A stretch of DNA of 64,000 nt from Hirsutella rhossiliensis (taxonomy: Eukaryota; Ascomycota; Sordariomycetes; Hypocreales; Ophiocordycipitaceae), in assembly GCF_020360975.1 (NCBI RefSeq), contig NW_025408670.1, positions 1,116,001 through 1,180,000 on the forward strand, written 5' to 3'. Below are positions 22,386 through 33,829 of the stretch, piece after piece. Under the pieces are notes generated by a model, which did not search any database, was not told the origin of the DNA, and was given only the letters and a program-made list of their open reading frames with translations. A program made the position numbers and the translations under genes. How positions within the stretch are numbered: the first letter of the stretch is position 1; the number at the start of each line of letters is the position of its first letter.

Positions 22386-24645
22386 TCATCTAGCAGTCGA
22401 ATAGCCAGCGTAGTTCTGACCAGGTAATTACCAGTACCCAAGAATACAAGGCAGCTTTAGGGAAATGGGACGATGCACGTGCTGTGGACTCAGTAGAGTT
22501 TTGTCTGGGGCAAATAGTCATGCTCTTGCCATTTCCAAGGAGCTGGACTAGTAAAGGATCGAGATGAGCTCTTGGGATATTGCTGAAACCCCCTGGCCCT
22601 GCAAAGGCATACGCGTGATTGGGCTGTTCATACTTCAATGCCGGTCTCTTTACCCTCGTATATACGCGTGCCTCATGGCAATGCCAGCATGGCCATCTGT
22701 CAAGGTGCGCTTTGCAAGGTATAACCACCCTCTGACTGCATGTCTTCCTATACGTCATCCCCTGCCCGTCGAAAAGGGTGCAGATGCGGAGGCGAGTGAC
22801 ACTCGAGTAGGTAATCGGCAAGAATGATGGATGTGGTTGCCCAGCAGCTACGAGGTGCAGATTTCATGCACCAACCGAGTGGCATTCTGTGGCGTGCATT
22901 GCGCCGTTGCAGAGCGGAGAGAGCTGACATGGAGGACTGCTCATCATTCACGAGGCTGTCTCGCGGCACGTGACGAGCGGTAGGCAGGCTTCTCGGTGTC
23001 GTGAGCAAACATTCAGGGTCGAATGGCCCATGGTCATGACACGTCACCTTCACGACGCCCTCTATTGGCTGCGCATTCTGGCGGCGGCTGAAGGGGCGGA
23101 ACCATTCAATCTCAGCCGCCCGTCTCGACCAGCGCGGGCGCATGCGCTGGGCAGGGCGGAGGAGAAGAGGGAAGACGAAGACAAGGGCTGGTGAATGCCG
23201 AAGACATTGGGTGGAGGGATGGAGGAGGGGGAAAAACAATGTCTTGGATAAACAAAGGAAGCAACCCACGAGGCCCTGTTCTAACAATTTTAGCCTGATG
23301 ACACAGCCAGTGCGCTTGCGTAGTAGGGTGCTAGTAGCGGGGGGGGCCATCCCAAAGCAGCAAAGCGCCAGGCACAAAGCCAAGGTTGGATGATGCGACG
23401 CCGCTAATGCAGGTATAGAGCCAGAGGAGTGGGGCTCTGGAGAGAAGCAATCCAATCACGGGGCGGCAAGGGCTGGAAGCAAATCTCATCTAATGCCCGA
23501 GAGAGAGGCGGAGGACCAATCACGGGGCAGCCAGTACGTACCCGCGCTGAGATGGGTGGGACAAGATTAGGCGAGTGGGGCAAGGGGGGCCGATGATGAC
23601 GCTGAGTCGTCCATCAGAAGCGCTTTGTTAGTCAGTCATTACTCCTGGAGCACCCCGAGCCACGAGCACCTGCGCACTCACGCAGGGAGCCGGGATTCAA
23701 GAGGACCAAAATGGGCATTCACCATCATGTGCGCACAGCCCACAAATTCCGTGGCACCGCAAGGCAATGGCGCGTCAGGGGCGGCCGAGGAATGTTCGCA
23801 GCAGGCCGTGGTGGATAAGCTTGGGCGATCGACGATCGGATCCACGACTCGGGTCGATCTGCGTAAACGTCTTTTGGCGGGGACGGAGACAGGATACGCA
23901 AACAAGCAAAACGAGGCGCCTCTACAGCAACGTCACGCCACTCCTGCGGAGATGGGAAAGATTATTACCTCGTGCCTTGTGCCTCGTGCCTCGTGCCTCG
24001 TGTGCCTGGCAAACACCAGGCCGGGCAACGGCGCCTGCACAACAGGAGCCAATGCAATTGCCAACCTGCCCAACACTCCCAGAAGAGCGTGAGTGGCCTG
24101 GGCCTGGCTAATAACTAATAACGAGGGGGGGGAGCAGAAGGGGGGGCCAACTCACCAGGCTAAGGTACTAACTAGTAGGTAGTCCAACAAGTACTCTGTA
24201 GGCTGCACGAATGCCTCTTAAATGACCCATCCATCCCCTCCCCTCCCCTCCTTGACCCCTTAGTCTCCCATCCTGCCATCCGACCGCTCTGGCGTTTCGC
24301 CTCATTCCCCTGGGTTTCCGCACCAAGCAGGACTTCGTTGGCAAAGTCCCTCACATTCTCCGTTTCAGGCCTCACTCAATTCACGTCCATCTTTGTTCAC
24401 TCTCGTTGTTTGCTCCAGACAATAAAAAGCGCGGCACAGACTCGCTCGCGCACGCGGCATTTGCTTGCACTTGCCACGACGCTCATTTTCCCACACGGAC
24501 AGAGACAGACGACGAACAACAGAGACTCGACGACAGAATCGGTACCAGAAACATCCGTCTATACATACCTACATACTCTTCACTTCTCGTTCCCCGCAAC
24601 ATCGCTTGCGACGACTCAAGTCGACGCCCTCCGCGCAAGCACACC
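22386..24645. other. Region without a supported gene; promoter of the GPI gene at right
   Basis: Minus frames 22390-22821 and 22748-23455 are open but unrecognised. The CCAATCACGGGGC motif occurs twice (23451 and 23516). CCTCGTGC units repeat at 23968-24003. CT-rich sequence and CACTC-type leader sequence from 24230 to 24640 fit the promoter and 5'UTR of the next gene. Confidence 0.5.
23968..24003. repeat. Short tandem repeat CCTCGTGC
   Basis: Four imperfect units of CCTCGTGC/CCTTGTGC in a row. Confidence 0.7.
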
Positions 24646-24996
24646 ATGCACCTCTTCAAGTATCTTCTCGCCGCTCTGCCGGCCCTCGCCCTCGCCCAAG
24701 AGTCGGCGCCCGCGAGCTCCGGGCCCTCCTCCACTGTGACGCAGACCTCGGTCATCACCATGACCAAGACCATCGTCCTCCAGCGCCTTTCAACCGTCAC
24801 CGCCACCGCAGGGGTCAACGGCACCTCGGTCGGCACCACTTCGTACTTGACCCCCATACCGAGCGGCGCTGCCGCTCCCTCGACTGCCGTTCCTTCGTCG
24901 CCTCGCGGCCCTACCGTCAACGCTGCGGGCTCGCTCGACGCTACCAGAGTTGCCCTGGCTGGGCTTGCCGGCATGTTGGCCGTCGCCATGCTCTAA
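24646..24996 (+). CDS. Small secreted GPI-anchored cell-wall protein
   Basis: 116 residues, no intron. A signal peptide (MHLFKYLLAALPALALAQ) is followed by a Ser/Thr/Ala/Pro-rich mature region with one N-glycosylation site (NGT). A small-residue stretch (NAAGS) could act as the omega site ahead of a C-terminal hydrophobic tail (VALAGLAGMLAVAML) with no residues after it. This is the classic layout of fungal GPI-anchored surface proteins of unknown specific role. The ATG at 24646 is chosen because it begins the signal peptide; the frame is open further upstream, but that part is 5'UTR-like. Confidence 0.8.
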   Translation: MHLFKYLLAALPALALAQESAPASSGPSSTVTQTSVITMTKTIVLQRLSTVTATAGVNGTSVGTTSYLTPIPSGAAAPSTAVPSSPRGPTVNAAGSLDATRVALAGLAGMLAVAML

Positions 24997-26167
24997 TGCT
25001 GTTCAATTTGACGAGCAGCGAGCGCCCAAGTTGCCTTCTCGACTGCACCGACGGTTACCATCGCCCCGGCGCCATCACACCCCACTACCGTGGCCTTTTC
25101 TTTATCGTCCATTGCCTTTTTTTGCTCGAGAAACACTTTACCTGCCATGACTATTCCATGATGATCATGACGATTTCCGACGACAACGGACTGGACGGTT
25201 CATCTTCAACCGATGCTCATCCGCCTGAGCTCACAGACGTACCTCTTTCACTTCAACCCGGGAAAGAGGCAGGACCGTCTGCTCGGGCGGGTGAGCATGT
25301 CCACTCCTTTCTGCTTGGTCGCTTCTTCGAATCGCCGCCCCCCGTTATGTGCTTGCTCGGCGGGGGCCCATATTGTTGCCGGGGCCTCTTTGCTCACGCC
25401 CTGTCATATTTGGCCCTGCTCGACGTGCAGTCTCCTATTCCGCGTGTATACTCTTCTCTACCGCGACTGGTTCCACATGCTTTCTCTCCTGGCGATATTT
25501 ATCCTGAGGCCTGAGCCGGGGAACCAGAACTCGGCTTGAACATTCCTCTTTCAATTCTACGACACTTGGGTCGCGAGATTCTTCTTCTACGACAACATAT
25601 GGGATACCCTTTTTTGGACTAAGATGGGGGAGCTTTGGTGACGGCGTGTGTTTGGGACGAGGGGTTCCGGCGTCTTGTGTCCGTGGCGAGCAGCCCCGAT
25701 TCCCCGGGTTTGCCTGTCTCGGCAAGCGCTTGGAGCCTTTGGAGGACTATGATCTTTACGTAGCTGTTTTTACATAAAATCTATTTGTCGCGCACGGGTT
25801 TATAATTTGGGCTGTCGACAGGTGACTGGTGGACGTCCTTCTGGGCTGAGCCATCTTCCTCCGAGCAAACCCTGGCCTGAATTCCAGGTCCGAGATTCCA
25901 CCGCTGCGCATACGGCGCCGAAGCGGCAAGTCCTGCTCTCCCCGCTTCGGCCCCGGCCACATTGGAGATCTCCTACCCGCTTCAAGACACTTCCAAGTAG
26001 CCTCTCGATTTGATTCACGGCTTGGAAACCGCCAACATCAAGGCAACGAGGCATGGCTCCGTGGGATTGCGAGAGCCACACGTGGCATCGTGCAGAGGAA
26101 CTCGGCGACATTCATTTTCCAACACGGCCATTTTACGTTGTCTCCCCGGCAGCCGACCGTCACGACT
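24997..26167. other. Convergent spacer, no gene seen
   Basis: Between the GPI-protein stop and the esterase stop. The long plus frame 24465-25514 runs through the GPI gene in another frame and has no features. No repeats of note. Confidence 0.55.
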
Positions 26168-27074
26168 CTATAGGCGCGAGACGACGAAAGCAGCCGCCGC
26201 GGCGGCATCCTTGGCATACGTCAGGTGCGGCGGCAGGATCAGGTCGCCGCCTTCCTCGCAGATATTGTCGCCTTGGTGACAAAAGACCTTGACCCTCGAG
26301 GGGTCGACGTTGGCGACGGCCTGGTTGGAATACGGGTCGCCAAAGAGGACGATGGCGCGGGCCTTGGACATGACCTGCGGACCCGCGAAGGCGGCGGCGT
26401 CGTGCATCACCATGGCGCCTTGGGAGTAGCCGCCTAGGACGAGCCTGGTGTCGGGGCACTCGGCCGCGGTGGCTTGCAGCGTCGAGGCACTGTCCGCTTA
26501 TACTTTCCGCCCCCGGTCAGCAGCGCATTCCAGACGGCGCGACCAGTCCGAGACAAGAACTGGGGTGAACCGACAATTCGCGCCCTCGGGCCTTGGTCCC
26601 GGCCAGGAAATCCTCCACGCTGGCAGGATATGCGAAGCCGCGCACGCCGAGCGAGCGCCCATCGCGACGGAGCAGGGCGGCGAGCGAGTCGAAAAAGGTG
26701 GGCGCGTTGGTGACGCCGACGTTGCCCGGGTCGCAGGTGCCACGGGCAAAGAGCACCGTCACGTCTGCGCAGCCGGCATCGTCGCGGACGCTCGACACGC
26801 CGGCAGCCTCGCCGACGAGCGCCTGGGCGAGGGTGATGACGCCGCAGACGTCCCTGGCCAGGGCGCCGAGGGCGGGCACGCGCAGCAGGCCGGTGAGGAG
26901 CACGTTGAGGGCCTTCCACTGGCGCCGGGCCTTGTCGGCTTGTTGCTGCGACGGTGAGTGGTGGTGCTGTTGGTGGTTGGAGAAGGCGGCGGCGGCGGCT
27001 GAGGACAGGTGGACGAGTGCCAACAGCAAGAGCATCTTCGGGCCGACGAGGAGCGCGAGGCCTTTTGGACGCAT
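26168..27074 (-). CDS. Secreted cutinase / acetylxylan-esterase family protein (CE5)
   Basis: Secreted serine esterase of the cutinase fold, 273 residues from two exons (26575-27074 and 26168-26489). A signal peptide (KMLLLLALVHLSSAAAAAF) is followed by a QH-rich stretch and the family core. The core comprises CADVTVLFARGTCDPGNVG, the nucleophile motif LVLGGYSQGAMVMH, the catalytic Asp with its Cys in FCHQGDNICEEGG and the catalytic His in LPPHLTYAKDA. All triad positions are present. The intron (minus 26574 to 26490, 85 nt) uses a weak donor GTCGGT and acceptor GACAG with a GCTGAC branch point; it joins GREF to ASTLQATAAECPDTRLVL. The unspliced frame would stop at 26517. The donor choice is inferred from frame and conservation. 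The polymer acted on (cutin, xylan or insect wax ester) cannot be told. Confidence 0.85.
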
Positions 27075-28526
27075 GCTGGGTACGTGGAAAGGTGGTTTCG
27101 GTTCGGATAACCACCCACCTGCGCTCTCAGTGTCCCTTTGCGTGGCGTAGATGGCGGCTGAGAAGGAGACGCCATGCGTGGGAAATGGGCATATATCCCT
27201 GGCACTTGGGAGGATTCACAGGCTGCTCACGGCGGGCTTAATAAAGGCAAGCAGTCGAACGTATGGGTCAAAGAAAGGGACCAAACATTCCACTTCTTCA
27301 TCGACACTGTTTTGCGGTGCAGGCTCCGTCTCGAAGACGTCTCACCGTAATGCTCCCCCAGCCACGGTCCGCATACACTCGCGTCGACATATGCTGGCGC
27401 GGCTCCCTTTGCCACATTGTCTGAGACTCGGGCTTCATCTGCGTTGCAGCTCCGGGCTCGGTCCGTGGTTTCCGCAGCTGCAATCTCGAGTGCCCGACAT
27501 GTTCAGTAGGGGACGGCCGACTGACTGAAGCTCGCCAGCCAGATGGAGCCGAGCAACGGTGATGGGAGCTGAAGGTCATCTTTGTTCGAGTCGCTGGCAG
27601 CCTGCTGGCTGTGATGCTCGTGCGTACAAATGTGGTTTCAGTGAAGCTTTCTCTCTCGGGACCTCGGTGCCTGCAATCGGTCCGCGGGTGCAGCCAGATG
27701 TCGTCAAGGCCTAGGTGACGAGACGCATCTTGGCGGTGCGACGTGGAGATCGCGCGAAAGGGCGAGCAGACGTTCTTTGGGTCATTAGATGGAACACTCA
27801 TGGCTGCTGCCGGCATCAAGCAGAGTGGCCTCTGCTCATGAAGCCGAAACGCTGCCCGGGGCCATTCTCGCCAAGGTGAAGGTGTCGAGCATCGTAAATG
27901 ACAAGCATTGTATGTAAACAAGTTCGGGCCCTGACTGAAAGTGGAGAGAGTGTGGCGTTTACAGTAGAGAGTACTCAGTAGTCCTATTCCTTTAATTTTT
28001 CCAACAATTTCTATAAGATATCCCTACGACTAACTCCAAGCCCTAGGCTAACTCGAGCTTCGACTCTCTCCTTGCACGCCTCCCTGCTACGTTCCCTTCC
28101 CGGCCGGCTAGACAGTACCAAGCCGGGCAAGAGCAAGAAGTTGGGCAGGGAGCCGGGCAAGGAGGGGATCGAGCAAGCAGGAAGCCGGCAACCTAGCCTT
28201 GCGGCCTGGCCTTGCTGCCTGTGTCGAGGTCCTTGGCCGGCTTGAGGTGCCTGCCCGACTTAGGCTTGACATCCCTATAGGAGGCAAGAACTGAGAGCGG
28301 CCATCGTATGGTTACCCTGCCAGCCCGTACTGGCTACCGCTCGGGCTAGACGTAATACTTTCGTTACATGTAGGTAGGCAGGTAGTAGTTGTAGATCAAC
28401 AAGACTTAGGTGGTGTCCTCGTGTAGCTTTCATATACAACATCTACACGCGCGTCAAGACATCGTTTACGTTGAGATTGCCCAGCCCGCGCGTCTTTTTT
28501 GGTAGCCATATTCCCTTTTTTTGACA
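27075..28526. other. Region without a supported gene
   Basis: The esterase promoter lies at the left. An AT-rich patch (27960-28060) is followed by a stretch rich in GCCGGGCAAG-type words (28130-28210). No recognisable frame. Confidence 0.5.
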
Positions 28527-29206
28527 ATGTCGGCCGACATCCCCGACGACGTGACCCCTTTCTCTTCCCCGGCGCCCCCGTTGATCTCGCCGACCCTGGA
28601 GCCGCTCCCCACGTTGCCTCCCCTGGTTGAGGAGCCGCCCCGACACGCCGAGTGCCCGGCCTGCTACGTACTGTCCAACGAGGATGGCGGCCTGGGCCTG
28701 TGGACGGAGAAAACTCCCTGGTGTATCCCTCCTCCTCCTCCGCCGAGTCCGACCCCTTCTCGCTCTCCCCTAAGTGGGACGACGAGCTGCATGCAGGCCT
28801 CCCGGAAAGCCTGCCAACGCTTGCGCTCGGCATCAGCAAGGAGCAATACGACCGGGAGCGCTCGGAGTGGCAGGCAAAGCTCTCGCCATGGGAGAAGGAG
28901 GTTGCCGTGGCCCGAAAGGAGCTGTACGGCAAGCCGACAAAGCGACTGAACGTAGTCGCTGGCAACTTTTTTTCGGCTTTGCCGTACAATTCCTGAACTA
29001 AGGACGCCAATCGTCCATACTTGGCGGATTGACGAGTAGATCTCGCGTCCAATCCGCGCATGGGCTCATCGGAAGCCCGATGTGGAGACGTTGGAGCTCC
29101 TCCTTAGGTGGGCGCTGGAGGCCAGGGACCAGGCTGTTAGGTATGAGGAGAGCAGCGCCCTTTGCAAGTATATACCTTATACTAATCACTTCTTCTAGCA
29201 TGACCC

Positions 29207-29333
29207 ATTTTCGCGCTGCCTTAAATAGGGACTATCCCTATTTCTTCAATGACCTCGGCAGCCGTCGGTGGCATGAAGACCGGGCGACACGGGCCATGCA
29301 GCAGGCCAAGGAATGGCATCGGGCCGCGGCGGA
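29207..29333 (+). repeat. Repeat segment Z, copy 1
   Basis: Encodes FRAALNRDYPYFFNDL and RRWHEDRATRAMQQAKEW. Related segments lie at 31748-31875 and, in rearranged halves, 32030-32165. Confidence 0.65.
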
Positions 29334-29457
29334 CTTGAAGCTCGCCGTCCGAATTGCGGCCGGCATCGCCTAAGTATATCTACTCTACAATGAATCGCCG
29401 AACAATCGCGTCCAAGGTCTAACCAGACATTTCGCTCTTAGGCGACGAGAAGCCCAG
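29329..29457 (+). repeat. Repeat segment J (intron-bearing), copy 1
   Basis: Matches 33094-33211: GAATTGCGGCC, GGCATCGC, the intron-like stretch and its TTAGGCG acceptor. The donor GT is CT in this copy. Confidence 0.65.
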
Positions 29458-29514
29458 AAGCTCCCCGTCCCCAGGGAAAGATGATTGGGCCATCGCCCCT
29501 CCGCCGCCGGTCAT

Positions 29515-29660
29515 AGCGGCGGAAGCAGAGGAAAAGAAACCTCTATAAAAAGCTGCGAAGGAAAACGTACAGAACCCTCGATCGATTGCCTACCTTTGAG
29601 GACATCGGCGCCGCAGGAGGTCTTGAGGCCTGACGCTTGACGGCTCCCTCCAGCAGCGCC
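29515..29660 (+). repeat. Repeat segment Y, copy 1
   Basis: Starts GCGGCGGAAGCAGAGG and includes CTGCGAAGGAAAAC, GATTGCCTACCTTTG and GCCGCAGGAGGTCTTGAGGC. The same order occurs at 31594-31738; only its head occurs at 33301-33339. Confidence 0.75.
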
Positions 29661-31442
29661 GTTGTCCGGACGGCATCGTTTCGGCAGACAGGAAGCCAAC
29701 CTGTATAAAAAATGCGCCTTGACAAGCACGCCTGCACGAATGGCCAGAGGCCGGGGACGGAAACCCCGTACAAAAACAACGTCGACGATGAGTTCGCACT
29801 TCTACGCAGTGTCGACGATCGATTCCTCGAGTCGAGGAAGCCAAGACGAACTCCGAACCACAAAAACAACACGCAAAAATGTCAAAGCCTCGGCCATAAT
29901 TCACTGCCAATACATCATCGCAGTTCAATCCATGTGCAACCGGTTCATGCGCATTCAATCCGTGCAAGCGATAGGCAACGTCATTTCAAAACCACCGTGA
30001 CTCCCTGATCCCGATCTTCAGCCCCCTGGTATCCCAGATTTTGCCAGGAGGACAACCTTGTCCAAGTTTTGCAGCATCACTTCTCCCCACACGCGAAAGG
30101 TGCTGCCGACGGTCCTGCCGACTAGGCGCAGACGACGACTTTTGCGTGATGTGCGTGACGCCGGTGCATAAGCGGAGAGGGGGGTTCCATACCTCGACCG
30201 CGATGCATCTGGAGAAAGACGACGATCGATGTCAGTCACGACCACCTTGCCAGTGTCGGCGGGCCTAGATTGGAACCGCCTAGGCCTACGTCGAGCCCGC
30301 GTCGAGGGAGAGCAGCCCATAGGCAGGTCTGGCCTTTATCCGCAGGTCACCATGACTGCCTGCGTCCAAGCTGGCGTCACGGCCATTAATGCAACCAGGA
30401 ATCCTCAACCACGCAAGAAGGCGCCTTCAGGCCCCGGACCCGATGGATGCACCATTTGCCGAGCCGGTAGCTGACCAGAGCCCGCAAGAAGGCTGAGGCG
30501 ACCGATGCTTGGCCACGCGATACTCGGGAGCGCGAACCGTTGGCGATAGAAGGCTCGACACGAGAGATGTTGAGTACCGCGGCGTGCTGGTGCCGGGAAG
30601 ACCTTTGGCCGAAATGGCGGCGCTGAGGGCTGACCTCGACGACGACAAGATGGGAAGACGTCGACTCGAGAAGCAGCGACGATGATGCACCTGACGATAT
30701 CAGCGTCGAAGAAATAGATCGAGTCGAGGCTCATGACTTGGACACGGCCTCCGCACCTTTGGCTCCCCCCTTACGCACAAAGGCATGGCATCGCGCTTCT
30801 CGGCTGCGAGGCCTAAGCGGGCTGGCGAGAACTTCCCCAGCACCCGCCACTGCGATCGCGACGGAGGGTCCGACAACAAGCGGGTCAGGTTCGACGTGAG
30901 AAACCCACCAAGACTCGCCCCGGACGTCGCGAAGAAGGTGCCGTTCTCCAGGGGCTCGAAGTCGCCCGCCATGGACGTTGCCGACAGTACATGTACCGTC
31001 GGAACGGCATTTTGACTCCCCGAGCCACCTCCCTCGAACGACTTGAGCGACGGCTCTCGACAGTTCATCATGGGCAAAAGAACCGGTTCGAAGCCATCTC
31101 CGGGAATTGAGCTCGAATAGGTGTGCCAAGGTCGCCCCTAACAGCCACGCCATGAGCATGTCCCTGAAAGCCTCCCCGCCCAAAGTCGTGGCCCGCCGAG
31201 CCAAACCCGGCAGCGCCCTCATCTCCTCATCGGCCTGGCCCCGAGGCACTACGACAACGGCCGGCAAAGCGCCACGGTTCATCTCCCGCGCCCCTGAGAT
31301 CTTGGCCCCGGGCTAGGACGAGCTTGACCTCGGCCGATCTCTCGTGCAGCGGCCCGCGGCCAAGACCTCGCCGCGCCCCTATTCCGCAACAAGACCACTC
31401 GACCGGCACTCGACCACCTGATTTCCGCCACTGCGACGCCAT
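29661..31442. other. Unresolved sequence inside the mosaic
   Basis: Frames on both strands (plus 30785-31015, minus 30731-31282) show some protein-like text (KRAGENFPSTRHCDRDGGSD, RVRFDVRNPPRLAPDVAKKV) but start and stop abruptly. Probably further fragments of the same decayed locus. Confidence 0.4.
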
Positions 31443-31553
31443 GGCAAGCAGCGACATGGCGAAGAAGCCGACACGCGAGAGATGCAAAGCCTCGACGAGT
31501 CTTTCCACATGTGACTTCGCAGCACTGCAGCGTGTCCGCTTTGCCATCCGACA
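31443..31553 (+). repeat. Repeat segment X, copy 1
   Basis: GGCAAGCAGCGACATGG through GACGAGTCTTTCCACATGTG and CACTGCAG; matches 33338-33442 and encodes TSLSTCDFAALQ. Confidence 0.75.
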
Positions 31554-31593
31554 GGCAGTTGTCAACGCCCTCAGCATCTCCCTGGCTCTAGCC

Positions 31594-31738
31594 ACAGCGG
31601 CGGAAGCAGAGGAAAGAAACCTCTATTAAAATCTGCGAAGGGAAACTTATAGAACCCCCGATCGACTGCCTACCTTTGGACTTTGGCGCCGCAGGAGGTC
31701 TTGAGGCCCGACGCCTGACGGCTCCTCCCGCAGCACCG
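31594..31738 (+). repeat. Repeat segment Y, copy 2
   Basis: Near-complete match to 29515-29660, with single-base changes and one missing A in the AAAAGAAACC run, enough to shift a frame. Confidence 0.75.
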
Positions 31739-31747
31739 CCAGGCTTC

Positions 31748-31875
31748 TTTCGTGCCGCCTTGAACGGAGATTTCCCCTATTTCTTCTGGGCCGCTCGACG
31801 GACGTCGATACTACGGGGACAGGGCGAGAGAGGCCGTGCATTTGGCCAGGGACTGGCGTCGGGTGCCAGCGAGTG
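31748..31875 (+). repeat. Repeat segment Z, copy 2
   Basis: TTTCGTGCCGCCTTGAACGG onward, coding FRAALNGDFPYFFW, then frame-shifted relative to copy 1. Confidence 0.65.
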
Positions 31876-32029
31876 CGTCGACGCGCCCATGCATCGGAGG
31901 AAGCGCTCGCGGGAAGAGCGGGAAAACGCCGAGTACGAAATATGAGCGCAACAACCCCAAGATCCAGCAGCAGTTCGCCGATCTGAAACGGGCCCTGTCC
32001 ACCATCGCAGACGACGTATGGACTCCTCG

Positions 32030-32165
32030 CGACCGTCGATGCCACGAATATCTGGCAAGAGAGGCCATCCAGAAGGCCATGAACTGGCTCGCGCCGCATT
32101 CAATAGGGACCTCCACTGCTTCTTCCAGACTCTTCAGGCCCGCCGCGACCAACGAAGAGCAGGCA
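32030..32165 (+). repeat. Repeat segment Z, rearranged copy 3
   Basis: Holds the second half first (RRCHEYLAREAIQKAMNW) and then, in another frame, the first half (RAAFNRDLHCFFQTLQ). This suggests Z was once an internal tandem repeat of the protein. Confidence 0.5.
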
Positions 32166-33093
32166 AGCCTGCAATCTCATCCCACAGAGAAGTCGTGATG
32201 CCCACGAGTAAGCGAACTCCAACGAGGTGCATGGCAATGCGCTGCGCAGGGTCGCCTGGTCAGCCCGAGCGGCGGCGGCTGGTCGTATGAGATTCGTAAC
32301 AGCTCCAAGCTGAGCAAAGCCAGGACAGCTCGGCAGCGAGTGACTCGGAGCTGGACTTTACCAAGAGGCTGCTGACCACGCTCGGCCTAGCTCGCCATAC
32401 CGGGGCGGGCCGGAGCCCCAACCAGGGTCCAACACTTGATGAGGTCCCGAGACTCATCGAAGATATCGGCTGATGCTGTCGACTCCTCCGCAGAGCAGTG
32501 GTACACCTCGCATTGCCGCCGGGCGGCTCAGAGGGTAACTTACTCATAAATTTACTTACTCACATCCACCGCGAGGCAACCCAACCCCAACGCCCTGCCC
32601 ACTCCGCGGAAACAAAATGCGTGCCTGTGCCTGCACATTGAGGCTGGTTTGAAGATTTGTAACTAACCGAATCCGCATCGGCAGGCATCGGCGGTCCACT
32701 CAGAGACCTCTCAGGTCGCACGGCCATCGTCCCTCCAGGAAATTGCTGGTTGGCGCCCTCGGCCGCCGCCTGCCTGCCAGCAAAGGCGCGGGACGAACCC
32801 GCCCCCTTCTCCCTTTCTCGCGGCGACCCTCGGCGCGACACAATGTCGGAAAGCTACCACGCTGCTCTTCCACAGTTGACGAGAGAGGCAGGTGGTGGCG
32901 ACTGGGTCTCGTCCCTCTCTCCAAGCCTAGTGCTCCCTCTATCAGCCCGGCCATGTTCACGCTGCTCGGCATCGCAGGTGGCATCGCCGCCCTGCTCTTC
33001 CGCATCGTTGGCTGCGGACAGGACGACTGCTATGGCCCCCTTCGACAAGGTCGAGTGGCTGTCCAGCCATGAACTGGCATCCGGTAACAGCCG

Positions 33094-33211
33094 ACCTGGA
33101 GCTCGCTGCCGGAATTGCGGCCAGCATCGCGTCAATACATCTCCAACAAAACGCCAAACCAGTGCGTCCAAGGCCTAACTAGTCACCTTGCTCTTAGGCG
33201 GCGAGATGCCC
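33094..33211 (+). repeat. Repeat segment J, copy 2 (splice donor kept)
   Basis: GAGCTCGCTGCCGGAATTGC, then CATCGC-GTCAAT as the intron donor and GCTCTTAG as the acceptor, followed by GCGGCGAGATGCCC. Compare 29329-29457. Confidence 0.65.
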
Positions 33212-33507
33212 GGTTCAAGGAGAAGAAGGACCCCGAGAACACTCCCAATAAGACGGAGCGAATCGTCTTGCCAATGGTGGCCATCATTCTTCCCCGTTGG
33301 TCACAGCAGCGGAAGCAGAGGAAAAGAAACCTCTCACGGCAAGCAGCGACATGGACAACAGGACAACACGCGACAGGCAAAGCCATGACGAGTCTTTCCA
33401 CATGTGACCTCGCGACACTGCAGAGTGTTCCCTTTGCGGTTTTCGACGCCGAGGCATGTGGAGAGAGGGGGTATTTCCACGTGGAGGCTCTCATCCTCTT
33501 TCATTGA
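33115..33507 (+). pseudogene. Fragment of the same degenerate family
   Basis: Open for about 130 codons, but the frame runs through intron J. After the acceptor it reads ALRRRDARFKEKKDPENTPN, then segments Y (head) and X (TSLSTCDLATLQSVPFAVFD) and stops. It lacks the N-terminal part seen at 28.5 kb. No function recognised. Confidence 0.4.
33338..33442 (+). repeat. Repeat segment X, copy 2
   Basis: Matches 31443-31553, but here it follows the head of Y instead of preceding Y. Confidence 0.7.
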
Positions 33508-33829
33508 CCGCCTGCCATGCCTGGAACTGACTCGAGGCGAACTGCTGGTGCGAGACTGGTGGACTCAATGCATCCGAGTCCTCGCACTGCTTGGCACACA
33601 CCAGCATGTAGTTACATGGGATCCAAACACGGCCTACAATATAAGGCGATGGGACGTTACGGGCTTCTGTCAAGCTGTTACGCCAGAGCAAGAGGCTCGC
33701 TAAGCTACTTGTATCCAGGTAGATGGTTGAGTGAGCGTCGGAGAGGTCAATTAATAATATGGTTCTTGTATGCTAAAGACAGGCTTGTGGCGATGCACTG
33801 AGACTTTATATGGCCCCCTTGATCCCTCT
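33508..33829. other. Spacer, no gene seen
   Basis: Non-coding sequence between the mosaic and the 3' end of the F-box-like gene. Confidence 0.5.

Larger units (their letters stand above)
28527..29480 (+). pseudogene. Unknown gene, copy 1 of a degenerate family
   Basis: Begins at an ATG (28527) with MSADIPDDVTPFSSPAPPLI and a CPACYVLSNEDGG motif. Around 28710 the protein-like text passes to another frame (ENSLVYPSSSSAESDPFSL, GISKEQYDRERSEWQAKLSP, VAVARKELYG). After a stop it resumes at about 29200 (FRAALNRDYPYFFNDLGSRR, AMQQAKEWHRAA, LAVRIAAGIA). Just after GIA, the place where the copy at 33.1 kb has a GT intron donor reads CT here, so the splice site appears lost; the TTAG acceptor (29441) is kept. 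I do not recognise the family. Segments of it recur to the right in changed order (see repeats). Confidence 0.5.

Noticed and set aside
24465..25514. 349-codon plus frame
   Set aside because: It overlaps the GPI-protein gene in another frame; composition is His/Arg/Pro-rich as expected for an out-of-frame reading.
30731..31282. 183-codon minus frame in the mosaic region
   Set aside because: The plus strand here also reads protein-like fragments consistent with the repeated family; the minus frame has no recognisable features.
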